Shown one piece after another: positions 14,495 to 23,268 of a DNA stretch of 36,264 bases; the first letter of the stretch is position 1; each line of letters begins with the position of its first letter. This stretch comes from JBGTGG01 sp964398945 (GTDB lineage Bacteria; Bacteroidota; Bacteroidia; Cytophagales; Cyclobacteriaceae): contig CAYNOT010000029.1 in NCBI GenBank assembly GCA_964398945.1, positions 1-36,264 of the forward strand, in the 5' to 3' direction. Both the position numbers and the translations under genes were made by a program. Under the pieces are notes generated by a model. The model did not search any database. It saw only the letters and a program-made list of their open reading frames with translations, and had not been told where the DNA came from.

Positions 14495-14540
14495 ACCTAC
14501 CCCAGTGCGGAGCAGCGGCGCGCCAAGCGCCGCCCAGGCC
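14495..14540 (+). repeat. 46-bp direct repeat, right copy
   Basis: A perfect copy of 11368-11413, beginning 14 bases after the helicase stop. The rest of 14481-14681 holds a TTGCGCT/AGCGCAA hairpin (around 14550) and no gene; the restriction gene ends convergently at 14682. Confidence 0.9.
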
Positions 14541-14681
14541 AGCACCACGTTGCGCTCAGCGCAAGCCCAATCGCGCTCCGTGCAACTTTCTTGCGCCCTA
14601 ATCCGCTGTCTACGGTTGCCCGAAAAATAACCTGACCCTCAAGTAGCTACACCTCAATCGGGCCACCGCACTACTGCATAG

Positions 14682-17366
14682 TTAGCCGCTCCTCCGCGCC
14701 GCCATCCACTTCCATGCCGGCGTGAGATCGACCCAGTCGAACTCGTCGCCCAGGCTACCGTCATCATTGACGATGCGCAGGCGTGTGTCCTCCCGAGTGA
14801 CGAATAGCACCTTGCCGTAGATCTTGGGCGTACGCTGCGCCTTACGGCTGGCGTCCTTGGTGCTTTCCTTGGTCTCCACCATCCGGATCTCAGGCGGCTC
14901 CCCGACTGGATACTCCAAGCAGACGATGAAGTCTGGGTAGAAGTAGTTCCTATGTTCTCCGCGGACGACACGGACGGACCAAGGTTTACGCGACGGGTTG
15001 CGGTGCCACCACACGACGTGGTCGTCGCGTTCCATCGACTGGATGAACTCCCGCTCCTCCTGGTTGACGCCCGCCGACCCGTCGATCCCGAAAATCGAGA
15101 TCGTCCCACCCGAGTGGGCCAAGGTATCCTTGAGCATGGTTGTCTGGCCTTCGATGTCCAGGCTGTCACGTGCACTTGAAATCGTGCCATCCAGCGGCGG
15201 GACGACGCCATAGAGGTTCTTTTGAGCCTGATCGAGCGCCTTGCTTAGCGGGTAAAGCAGGAACTGGGGCAATGGCGAGGCATTGCCGATAGTCGCAAAC
15301 TCCGCAATCGCATCCTGGACCATTTCACCGATCCGCTGGGCGTCTCGGCGAACGACCCAGCAGGCGGCGTCTCGCGCCAATCGATCCAGTTGCTTGTCGT
15401 CCAGCACCGAAGAACTCGAGTCAGAGGGCGGTACGGCCACATCCTCCCTCAGCCGCCCAGCCAGCGTCCCGATGATGATCTTGACGTCGGCATCTTCCAC
15501 CTGCGGGATTTTCTTCAAGTGGGTAGCGGCATCCCGTGCCAACGAACCTCGATCCGTGATGACCGTGACCTCTTCCGTCCGGATGTTGTCCTCGTCTTTG
15601 GTCAGCTCGGTGTGGATCTCCTTATCGCGCAGCAGGTTGTAGGCCGCGCGCACTGCGAAGGCGACCCTGTCCTCGGTCAATGGCAGGTTCATGGCTACGT
15701 GCGCCGACACCTTGGCCATGTCGGCCATTGCCGGCCTGCTCTCCTGCTGGAACACCGTTGGCGCACCGGGCAGCTTCAAGTTGAGCCTGTAAGCCTTGAG
15801 TCCCTGCTCCTTGAGCCGTTCCAGGATTTCGTTCTCATCTGCAGGAACGACGGCCGGCTTGGGCGTGGTATCCACCACCCAATCCGTCTCCATGATCGTG
15901 GTGCCCGTGTCGGCACCCGTGTCCTTGCCGAACAGGCCGGGCTGATCGGTACCGGTACTCGCCAGCCCTTCCTCGTCCTCTTCGTCCTCCTCCTCGATTG
16001 CCCTGGCCGGCGGGGGCTTGGTGCCGTCGTAGAACGCCGGCAGCTGGGGCGAAGTCTTGTTGGTGATGACCGTCGCGCCGCTCTTGGTCTGCTTGACGAT
16101 CATCTGTTCGGTCTGGCCTTCCAGCTGGCTCTTGACCGCGCCAACCGTGTTCACCGCCGACTGGAAGCCCGCCTGAGCCTCTCCATCGGCCAAGTAGATG
16201 AATGCCGTATCCAAATAGTCGGGAATTTCCTGAGGCTTGGGGAATGCGTCCCGCACCTGAGGCGCCACGCGCATGACGCGCCCGATGAACTGCATGGCGA
16301 AGTCCGCGTCGTTGACCAGCTTCGTCGATGCCAAGACAAACGCCCGCGGCGCGTCGAAGCCCGTGCCCGCAGACTGTTTGAAGATCAGGACTTCCTTGCT
16401 ATGGTCATTGGCAATGGCAGCCATCAGAACCGGATCGGGCTCGTCAGACGAATGAACGCCAATGGCCCCCATCGGCACCCGGCACAGGCGGATGAGATCC
16501 TCCCGGGCTTCGTCCACGGTCTTGTCGCCGTTAGCGACCTGGACCAACAGAAGGGGGGTCAGGTCGATCCCTTCGGCCTTGAGGATCTTCTTCAACCACA
16601 GGTGCTTCTTCCAGGCCTGTCGCAATACCGTCCGCTTGAGGTCGGCAACGGTGGAGATGGTCCGTTGCAAGTCGTACTTCACCGCCTCGATGTACTTCTT
16701 GTTCAAGCGGGCTTCGACCGCCTGGGCCCGACTGACGACAAATGACGTGCGGGCCTGCTTGCCAGACTGCGCCAGGAACTGGTCCAGGACCGCGTCCTTC
16801 GGGGTGGCCGACGCCATGACCATGTAGTCGGGATTGACCCACATGGCGAAAGCGCCAAACTCCGTTCCAGTCTTCAGGCCAATGTGGGCCTCGTCCACGA
16901 CCAAACCGATCTTGAGCTTGCGGGCACGCGCCAGCTCGACGAACTCGTTAAGCGCCCGCTGATCGTCATCGGCTCCGCTGGAATAGCCTGTCTTGCGATC
17001 CTTGGCGCTGGCCACACCTGCCGCCGTGGAAAGCAGCACCATGCCCTTGCTGGGCTCCTGGTTGCGTCCACGGGACAACATGACGGGAAACAGCTGCCCG
17101 TCGGCATTGCCCAGGATGGCGTCTTCTGTCTGCTGGACCAGGTTCACATAGGGCACGAACCACAGCCATACGGTGTCCTGCGCCGCCGACACTTTGGCCA
17201 GGGCTCGCACCAGCATGAAGGTCTTGCCTGAGCCGGTGGGCGAACGCAGCAAGACCGGCGGCGATGGGTGGCTAAGCAGGGCGGCAGACAGGTTGTTGAT
17301 GACGTCCTTCTGAAAGCCAATGGGTTCAAGGCTTTCGGACTGTGCGGCAACGAAGTCCATGTTCAT
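14682..17366 (-). CDS. res: Type III restriction enzyme, Res subunit
   Basis: An 894-residue superfamily 2 helicase-nuclease. Walker A SPTGSGKT is at 42-49, DEAH at 158-161, later SAGTGFDAPRAFVL and FIGRVMRV (motifs V and VI), and a C-terminal PD-(D/E)xK nuclease with YPDFIV (Asp812) and VETK (Glu831, Lys833). This is the full layout of type III Res, which translocates or diffuses on DNA in complex with Mod and cuts 25-27 bp from unmethylated asymmetric sites. Its ATG overlaps the Mod stop by 4 bases (ATGA), the usual coupled order mod-res. The N-terminus is complete and all motifs are intact, so the system is probably active. An Asp/Glu-rich linker (EEEDEEDEEG) separates domains in the middle. 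Confidence 0.9.
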   Translation of the reverse strand: MNMDFVAAQSESLEPIGFQKDVINNLSAALLSHPSPPVLLRSPTGSGKTFMLVRALAKVSAAQDTVWLWFVPYVNLVQQTEDAILGNADGQLFPVMLSRGRNQEPSKGMVLLSTAAGVASAKDRKTGYSSGADDDQRALNEFVELARARKLKIGLVVDEAHIGLKTGTEFGAFAMWVNPDYMVMASATPKDAVLDQFLAQSGKQARTSFVVSRAQAVEARLNKKYIEAVKYDLQRTISTVADLKRTVLRQAWKKHLWLKKILKAEGIDLTPLLLVQVANGDKTVDEAREDLIRLCRVPMGAIGVHSSDEPDPVLMAAIANDHSKEVLIFKQSAGTGFDAPRAFVLASTKLVNDADFAMQFIGRVMRVAPQVRDAFPKPQEIPDYLDTAFIYLADGEAQAGFQSAVNTVGAVKSQLEGQTEQMIVKQTKSGATVITNKTSPQLPAFYDGTKPPPARAIEEEDEEDEEGLASTGTDQPGLFGKDTGADTGTTIMETDWVVDTTPKPAVVPADENEILERLKEQGLKAYRLNLKLPGAPTVFQQESRPAMADMAKVSAHVAMNLPLTEDRVAFAVRAAYNLLRDKEIHTELTKDEDNIRTEEVTVITDRGSLARDAATHLKKIPQVEDADVKIIIGTLAGRLREDVAVPPSDSSSSVLDDKQLDRLARDAACWVVRRDAQRIGEMVQDAIAEFATIGNASPLPQFLLYPLSKALDQAQKNLYGVVPPLDGTISSARDSLDIEGQTTMLKDTLAHSGGTISIFGIDGSAGVNQEEREFIQSMERDDHVVWWHRNPSRKPWSVRVVRGEHRNYFYPDFIVCLEYPVGEPPEIRMVETKESTKDASRKAQRTPKIYGKVLFVTREDTRLRIVNDDGSLGDEFDWVDLTPAWKWMAARRSG

Positions 17367-19255
17367 GCCCGACCCCCGGCCTGCCCGCTGAGCAACGCCT
17401 CGACCAAGCTATGGCAGTTGGCATCGACGCCACGTTCCTCCAGCGCCTCTTGTAGTGTCACGGGCCGGTCGCAGTACACGCCAAGCCGCCGTACACCATT
17501 CGCTTCTGGCCACGCCGAGAGCTCTTCCACGACCTGAGTGGTAACTTCGTGGCATAGCAAAATGTCATGGTCCCCTGCTCGGGCGACGTGCTGAATGTTC
17601 CCCTGGGAGTGCTCCCAAACCGAATGCGTCAAGCGCATGCTGAGAAGGCTCAGTGCGTTAGCAGGCTTGATTTCAAAGGGAAGGTCAGCAGGAGCGATCT
17701 TGTCCAGTTGTAGGTAGGCGAACTCACCGCCCTGCTCCGCCGTGTAACCAGGCTTCCCGGCGAAACCCTTGCCCACTCTGCGCATACGTTCGGCCGTGAT
17801 GTCACGGCACACGTTCTTGTTGGGCTCCCGTTCGGTAGCCTCGGCGCTGGAGCACATGATGTACCTGCGCCCCCCGTCATCCTCCGCATTGAGCTCAAGG
17901 ACGGCTTGACCGGTGGTAGCCGAGCCTGCGAAGAAATCCAGCACGATGTCACCCGGCTTGGTCGTCTGGGCCAGGAGATTTCGGATCAACGTCGGCGGTT
18001 TCGGGTACTGGAATGCCTTCGATCCGAAGACCTCCTGAATGACTTCCGTACCCTCGCCTGCCTGAGGCGACCGCAGGACGGCGAAGTCTTCGTCATCATA
18101 AGTTTCGGTCAAGCGAGCAATCCAGGAGCCAAGAGGATTGGTGTGGCTGCGCAAGTCTCGCCAGTGCTTCTTGAACAGCGGACGCCCGAAGCCGACCTCT
18201 TTGCCCACCCAGAAGTCCAGGTCAGGTGTTTCACGCGTCAGTAGCGGCCTCTTCCTCTTGGGCGTCACTGGAACATCGCCCGCATCGATGGCCGCAAGCA
18301 GCTCTTCCATGGTGTGCCACGTACGTGTCTCTTCTTCGGCCGGGAAAAGGATCTTCTCCTGGCGAACCCATTCCTCCATTGTTTCGGATTGGAGTTTCGT
18401 CGTTTCCTCGACTCGGGCCTCGGTCGCATAAGCCCACACGCGATTTTCATCGCATGGATACCAGCGATTTCGCTTGGGGTCGTGAAGTGGGTAGTAGAGG
18501 TTTGCCCGATCGAACCGATCGAATGCCAAGGTCAACGGATCACCATTCCAAGGTCCGCGTGGATCCTTGTCCGGGTTCTTGTATTTCTTCTGGGTCTTCT
18601 CAGTCCCGTTGAAGGCGAAGTCTTCGTTGCCGTACACCAAGATGTGCTCGTGGACATCGCTGAAATTGCGATCCTTGGCGCTCGTAGTGTCTCGGGTTCG
18701 CCAGACAAGGCTACCGACCCGCCGACCCGGGAAGACCTCATCCATCAGCAGTTCTAGGCGCGCCCTATTCTCGTCATTGATCGAAACCATGATCACGCCG
18801 TCATTGGTCAGCAGGTCGCGCGCAAGAAGAAGACGCTGATACAGGAACTCCAGCCACATGGAGTGGCGGTACCTATCGGCCTTTCCGACATAGTTGTCGT
18901 TGTAGACCCAGTCCTTGTTTCCGGTGTTGTAGGGTGGATCGATGTAGATCACCCGGATCCGGCCAGCATGGGTAGCTTTCAGCAGGCGCAGTGCATCGAA
19001 ATTGTCACCCTCGATGATGAGGTTCCGGTGCACGAACTTGTCGCCGGCATTCGTCGGCGAGTGGCTCAAATCCGACACCAGTCGAGGCAATACGATGTCG
19101 GCATTCAATGCCTCGTCGTGCTCGATGGCGTTCCGCTCCCAAGTCAGGCCCAGCTTCCGCTTGGTGAGGTGCTCCACCAGCAGTCGCCGCAGTTCCGGGG
19201 CGCCTAGCTGGCCAAGTCGGGTAAGGAGGTCTGTCGCCTTTTCAGGTTGGGTCAT
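17363..19255 (-). CDS. mod: Type III modification methyltransferase, Mod subunit
   Basis: A 630-residue N6-adenine methyltransferase of the beta class. DPPYNTG (motif IV) is at about 106-112 and the SAM-binding FFAGSATTG (motif I) at about 441-449, with a long central region that holds target recognition. Mod methylates one strand of an asymmetric site and recruits Res, which is encoded directly downstream with a 4-base overlap. The preferred start is MTQPEKATDLL at 19255, which gives the usual Mod N-terminus. The frame stays open to an ATG at 19441 that has GGAGG 3 bases upstream; a start there would add 62 residues, run across a 26-bp tandem repeat and leave 8 bases to the divergent gene. 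The recognition sequence cannot be read from the protein. Confidence 0.9.
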   Translation of the reverse strand: MTQPEKATDLLTRLGQLGAPELRRLLVEHLTKRKLGLTWERNAIEHDEALNADIVLPRLVSDLSHSPTNAGDKFVHRNLIIEGDNFDALRLLKATHAGRIRVIYIDPPYNTGNKDWVYNDNYVGKADRYRHSMWLEFLYQRLLLARDLLTNDGVIMVSINDENRARLELLMDEVFPGRRVGSLVWRTRDTTSAKDRNFSDVHEHILVYGNEDFAFNGTEKTQKKYKNPDKDPRGPWNGDPLTLAFDRFDRANLYYPLHDPKRNRWYPCDENRVWAYATEARVEETTKLQSETMEEWVRQEKILFPAEEETRTWHTMEELLAAIDAGDVPVTPKRKRPLLTRETPDLDFWVGKEVGFGRPLFKKHWRDLRSHTNPLGSWIARLTETYDDEDFAVLRSPQAGEGTEVIQEVFGSKAFQYPKPPTLIRNLLAQTTKPGDIVLDFFAGSATTGQAVLELNAEDDGGRRYIMCSSAEATEREPNKNVCRDITAERMRRVGKGFAGKPGYTAEQGGEFAYLQLDKIAPADLPFEIKPANALSLLSMRLTHSVWEHSQGNIQHVARAGDHDILLCHEVTTQVVEELSAWPEANGVRRLGVYCDRPVTLQEALEERGVDANCHSLVEALLSGQAGGRA

Positions 19256-19272
19256 GGGCTCGGTCTGGCTAT

Positions 19273-19324
19273 TTCGGGGCGCCTTGGACGGGCGCAGGTT
19301 CGGGGCGCCTTGGACGGGCGCAGG
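19273..19324. repeat. 26-bp tandem duplication upstream of mod
   Basis: Two perfect copies of a 26-base unit (TTCGGGGCGCCTTGGACGGG followed by CGCAGG) lie at 19273-19298 and 19299-19324, 17 bases upstream of the preferred mod start. The unit length is not a multiple of three, so a change in copy number would shift the frame of any translation starting at 19441 or 19351. In the present two-copy state the frame is open. Confidence 0.85.
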
Positions 19325-19449
19325 TTCGTTCAGGATTGTCACATAGGGCATAGCCCGGTTCCACGCTTCGTGCCCTAGCAGGTCTGGATCGTCGCAAATG
19401 CTCGTCTCACTTGGTGATTCGGCCGACTCGTAGACTGGCATAGACCTCC

Positions 19450-20523
19450 ATGGATCACCCTATGTCCGGCCGCAAGCACCACTATCTGCCCCAGCTGATC
19501 CAGCGCCCGTTTGCCTACCGAAAGCAAGGCAAGGAGTTCTACGTCCACGCCCACCACCGAACCAGGGGGCGGTTCACCCCCAACACCAGAGGTCTAGGTA
19601 AGGAGCTGGACTTCTACGGTGGCCCTGAGGACACGGCATTGGACGACGCCATCACCCGGGGTGAGGACGCGCTGGCCGAGACCATGCAGGCCATCAATCG
19701 TGGGGATGCCGTTGCGCCTGCGGACATGGCTACCCTCATCTGCGCTCTGGCCTTCCGCACGAAGTCCATGCGGGAGGCCTTGGTCGGGCTGTTCCCTGCC
19801 CTTTTGGAGGCACTTCGCGTAAAGCTGCTTGACCCCATGCGTCTGCGACGAGACCTCATGGCCAGCCTGACAGATCCGAAGGAAAGAAAACGGCTCATGT
19901 ACGAGCAGATCGACAAGAACATGGGGCCACTGCCCCGTGAGCAGCGCGCCAAGGCCTACTGCCTCCTGCTTCCCCGATGGAAGACCGAGGTGGCCAAGCA
20001 GGAACAACAGCTGGTGGCCCAAGCTTGGCAGCTGGCCTACTTCGTGTTGAGCAAGGCCCGGGCGGAAGCAGATACCTGGGCCAACAACGCCTACCTGCAA
20101 GCCCTTGCTAAAGATCCGGCCATGGCCACGCGTGCAACCCGTATGGCCACCGACTTGACGTTCTGCGTAATCGACGCCCCACCAGGTGAGTTCTTCATCC
20201 TGGGCGACTGCGGGCCTGTTGCGATGTTCTCCGACGGAAAGCCCAGGCTGATGCTGGCCGCCATTTCCGGTGACGTAGTAATCAACGCTGTATTCCTTCC
20301 GGTATCACCTACACGCTGTATTGTGGGGCACGTCCCGAATACACCACCGTGTCTTGGCGTGGCTGACATCAACCGCATGAGCGCGTCGCTGTCCGTGGAG
20401 TTCTTCATCAGCGACCGCGATACCGGAAGCGAGCTAGAAGGCCTACGAGGAACCATTGGCACCCTGGTCCCGATCGAAACCGAAGAGGACATCATTCGAT
20501 CACTGGCCCGGGAGTGGAATTAA
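19450..20523 (+). CDS. DUF4238 domain protein
   Basis: A 357-residue soluble protein. GRKHHYLPQLIQRPFA near the N-terminus is the signature of DUF4238, whose members begin KHHY-PQ---R-F. A helical middle (about 120-210) and a beta-rich end (DLTFCVIDAPPGEFFILGDC onward) follow the family's usual length. The function is unknown; members often sit beside restriction or abortive-infection genes, as here, where it is divergent from the type III mod. Two starts are possible, 19450 and 19462, neither with a strong ribosome binding site. It is not co-transcribed with mod and no catalytic residues are known. Confidence 0.75.
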   Translation: MDHPMSGRKHHYLPQLIQRPFAYRKQGKEFYVHAHHRTRGRFTPNTRGLGKELDFYGGPEDTALDDAITRGEDALAETMQAINRGDAVAPADMATLICALAFRTKSMREALVGLFPALLEALRVKLLDPMRLRRDLMASLTDPKERKRLMYEQIDKNMGPLPREQRAKAYCLLLPRWKTEVAKQEQQLVAQAWQLAYFVLSKARAEADTWANNAYLQALAKDPAMATRATRMATDLTFCVIDAPPGEFFILGDCGPVAMFSDGKPRLMLAAISGDVVINAVFLPVSPTRCIVGHVPNTPPCLGVADINRMSASLSVEFFISDRDTGSELEGLRGTIGTLVPIETEEDIIRSLAREWN

Positions 20524-20590
20524 CCCCTTGCGCCCCTCCAATCCTTTGCTAGCCTGATCCCGTCGGCCGAGGAGTGCTATACCTGCTGAC

Positions 20591-20633
20591 AGAAGCGGCG
20601 GATCCTGAGCATGGGCCCGCCGCTTCTTCTTTG
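20591..20633 (+). terminator. Intrinsic terminator after the DUF4238 gene
   Basis: AGAAGCGGCGG (20591-20601) pairs with CCGCCGCTTCT (20617-20627), a perfect 11-bp stem with a 15-base loop, followed by TCTTTG. It separates the DUF4238 gene from the large pilin, which therefore probably has its own promoter in 20634-20700. Confidence 0.65.
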
Positions 20634-20723
20634 TGCGAACCGCCTCGCAGCCCACAACCCCGCCTGATTCGACAGATCCGGCCCTTTCCATACCTTGGAG
20701 AGAGGTACATCTGGACTCTGCCC

Positions 20724-23012
20724 ATGCTCTCCACCCGTGCGCGCGGCCAGCGCGGCATCACCCTCATTGAAATCATCCTGGTCAGCGCCATCATCGTGGC
20801 CGCCGCTGCAGGATTGTTTGTGTTCGCCAAGAAGACCTCCGTCACGGCCGCGGTGGAAAAGGAACAACGCCAGGTCGAGGACATCGTCAAGACGGTCGAC
20901 TCGATGTTCGCGCTTCAACCGAACTTCGCGGCTCTGGGTACGAACGGTGCCGAGTACCTGAGCACCCGCGGCGCAGCGCGTGCGGGCCTTAACCTGGGCA
21001 AGGATGCCGGCGGCACCGCCACCCTCACGACGGCACTAGGCTCCGGCGAGCTCAACTTGGCGGCGTGGAATGTGGACACCGGGACCGGCCCTGCCGTTCC
21101 CAATAGCGGCTACCGCTTGGCCTATCAGGATCTAAGCTCTGCGGAGTGCTCCCGCTTGGTCACTGCGTCCTATCCGATCGCCCACAAAGTCAGCGTTGCC
21201 AACAACGAACTGGACGACTCAAGTGCAACTGCCTTGGCCCTACGCGGCCAGCTGACGGCCAACCCCGAGCAGATTGCTGAAAGCTGTTCTGCAGGTGCGG
21301 CTAGCGTGTTCCTGTACTTCTCGCCAGCCCGTGCCATTGCCGCCACCACAGTCGCAACGCCAGCGCCGGCCACCCGCTGCAACCCGGTACACGAGACTCA
21401 GCACGTCGCATGCCCGGCTGGGCAGATCGGCACGATCAAGCAGGAACGCGACGGTACCTGCACCGGCCCAGACAACGCGCTGGTCTACACCGCCTGGACG
21501 ACCACCGACGACACCTGCGCCGCCGCGGTGACCCCGCCCCCCATTGTCGTGCCGCCTGCCGTGGCCGATAGCTGCACGACCGTGTCGTTTACGCAAGTGG
21601 ATGCCTGCCCCACGGCAGGCCAAACGGGGTACGTAACGCGCACCCGGGATCTGGATACCTGCTCAGGCATTTACACCCCCTGGACGATTATCAACACGAC
21701 CTGTCAGGCGGCGCCTGCGTCGGCGGCGTGTACCCCGCAAACGCAGGAACGCGTCCAGCCCTGCTCTGCCGGGCAGATCGGTTCGATCACCCAGTCCCGC
21801 AGCTCCAGGTGCAACGCACTGGGCGTCTCCGAGTGGATTACCGACTCGAACACCGACAGCAACGGCTGGATGACGTTCAACAACACCTGTCGAGGAAGCG
21901 CTACGTGCTCCCCGCAGCGCGAGACCGGCCCCATCCCCTGCGGGGCAGGCACCTATGGGCTCACTACGGGCGAGCGTGAGCGTTTCCGCGATTGCGCAAG
22001 CCCCACCGTCCAGGCGTCGACCTGGTCGAGCTGGAACATCCTTACCCCCAACCTAGGCTGTGTTGCCTGCCCCGCTCCCATCACGGAAACGATCAGGACA
22101 TGGCGCTCGCGAAGCGCAGCCTGTCCGTCTGGCCAGCTAGGCACAAACACGTGGGAGGCTGAGGTTGTAAGCACCCGCACAGCGTCGTACTACTGCCCTG
22201 CGGGCACCGAAGCTCTGCCGGCATTGAGCTACAGCGCCTGGTCCGCAGAGGCCGAAACGGGTGCTGTCCGCAATGTCGTCAAGACCTGTGCGAATGCTTG
22301 CGTAGCCCCGGCCGCAACCACCGCCACGCGCACATCCACGCCCTGCCCCTCGGGCCAGAGTGGCGTAATCACCGAGTCCCAGACCACAAGCTGGACGTGC
22401 CCGTCGGCCACGGGCTCACCCGTTTCAAGCACGTCGGCCTGGACGGTTGTGTCCAATACGTGTGCGGCTACTTGCACCGCGCCTGCCGCCACAAGCGTGG
22501 CCATCTCTCGAGCCTTGTCCAACCAGGGCCGGGATGTGGGCTGCCCGACCGGCCAAACTGGCAACCACTGGCAGACCCGCACCGTGACCGAAAGCGGCAC
22601 GCGCACCACCAGCTGGGCTTGCCCTGGCCCGACCTCATCCACGACAGAAACGTGGAGTGGAAGCTATACCTACGGTGCTTGGACTACGACCAGCAACACC
22701 TGCCAATCGTCTCTGCAATACTTCTGGGAAATAGTGGTATTGCGTGCTGACGCTGGCGGAACCCAGAGCGACCGTACTCAGTATCAGGTGTTCTCAGTCA
22801 CCGGCATGGATACATTGCCATCCAGCTGCTGGCAGAACCCGCCATCAGGCAATCTCTGGACATGGAGAGGTGGCGGCTACTTCCCTGGGTTCTACGATAA
22901 TCGTGCTGGATGCGGTTGCGATGCCTCGCGTGTGGGATGGCAAGTAAGCTGGAACCAGAGTGAATACTTCGCTTACGACGAGGATTACCAGTTGATCTGT
23001 GTAGCCAGGTGA
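20724..23012 (+). CDS. Large type IV prepilin with seven Cys-rich repeats, putative pilus adhesin
   Basis: A 762-residue prepilin. The leader MLSTRARGQRG is followed by the cleavage site G|ITLIE (Glu at mature +5) and the helix IILVSAIIVAAAAGLFVFA. A pilin-like domain runs to about residue 210. From about 215 to 660 there are seven imperfect units of 45-80 residues, each with a Cys, then CP-GQ-G, often an R/T-rich strand, a second Cys, a Trp and a closing TC. The last about 100 residues (FWEIVVLRADAGGTQ...) form a Cys- and aromatic-rich end domain. The layout recalls PilV-type tip adhesins of conjugative thin pili, here with a repeat stalk. The first ATG with a plausible leader is 20724; GGAGAGAGG lies about 19 bases upstream. 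No shufflon recombinase or assembly genes are present. Confidence 0.8.
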   Translation: MLSTRARGQRGITLIEIILVSAIIVAAAAGLFVFAKKTSVTAAVEKEQRQVEDIVKTVDSMFALQPNFAALGTNGAEYLSTRGAARAGLNLGKDAGGTATLTTALGSGELNLAAWNVDTGTGPAVPNSGYRLAYQDLSSAECSRLVTASYPIAHKVSVANNELDDSSATALALRGQLTANPEQIAESCSAGAASVFLYFSPARAIAATTVATPAPATRCNPVHETQHVACPAGQIGTIKQERDGTCTGPDNALVYTAWTTTDDTCAAAVTPPPIVVPPAVADSCTTVSFTQVDACPTAGQTGYVTRTRDLDTCSGIYTPWTIINTTCQAAPASAACTPQTQERVQPCSAGQIGSITQSRSSRCNALGVSEWITDSNTDSNGWMTFNNTCRGSATCSPQRETGPIPCGAGTYGLTTGERERFRDCASPTVQASTWSSWNILTPNLGCVACPAPITETIRTWRSRSAACPSGQLGTNTWEAEVVSTRTASYYCPAGTEALPALSYSAWSAEAETGAVRNVVKTCANACVAPAATTATRTSTPCPSGQSGVITESQTTSWTCPSATGSPVSSTSAWTVVSNTCAATCTAPAATSVAISRALSNQGRDVGCPTGQTGNHWQTRTVTESGTRTTSWACPGPTSSTTETWSGSYTYGAWTTTSNTCQSSLQYFWEIVVLRADAGGTQSDRTQYQVFSVTGMDTLPSSCWQNPPSGNLWTWRGGGYFPGFYDNRAGCGCDASRVGWQVSWNQSEYFAYDEDYQLICVAR

Positions 23013-23268
23013 GGGGTGAGTGTTCTGTCGACCGTGCGCGAGCTGTAAACCAGCTCGCTGCCCGGCCTGCCTTTGCTCATCCCAATTGCTTCACAGGACC
23101 CCTTATGAAACCCATCAGCCAGCCGCGCAACAGAATCCATGTAAATGGGGTGACTGCCTTGATCGGCCCATGCACTATTCCTAGCCCCGCCAAGGGTCCA
23201 CAAACGAACATCCATGAGATGCCCGCACCACGCTCGGCAGTACGCCTTCATTTGAAGGCCCAGATCAA
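23013..23268. other. Short region between convergent genes with two opposing small open frames
   Basis: Between the pilin stop and the toxin-like gene's stop, the plus strand has a 55-codon frame from the ATG at 23105 to 23272, and the minus strand has an 88-codon frame (23251 down to 22985) that runs into the pilin 3' end. The minus frame has a protein-like mix (WTLGGARNSAWADQGSHP) but no good ribosome binding site, and it overlaps coding sequence. Neither is supported enough to call a gene. Confidence 0.3.
23038..23058 (+). terminator. GC-rich hairpin after the large pilin gene
   Basis: GCGAGCTG (23038-23045) and CAGCTCGC (23051-23058) form a perfect 8-bp stem with a 5-base loop, 26 bases after the pilin stop. 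No U-run follows, so termination would be weak or factor-assisted. Confidence 0.4.

Noticed and set aside
15390..16745. 451-codon open frame opposite the type III res gene
   Set aside because: It is antisense to a gene with intact helicase and nuclease motifs. Its composition is Arg/Leu/Gly/His-rich without recognisable domains.
22985..23251. Minus-strand frame overlapping the end of the large pilin, considered as an alternative shufflon segment
   Set aside because: There is no Rci-type recombinase, no repeated recombination sites and no start signal. It overlaps the pilin coding end, so it is only noted as a region of opposing small frames.
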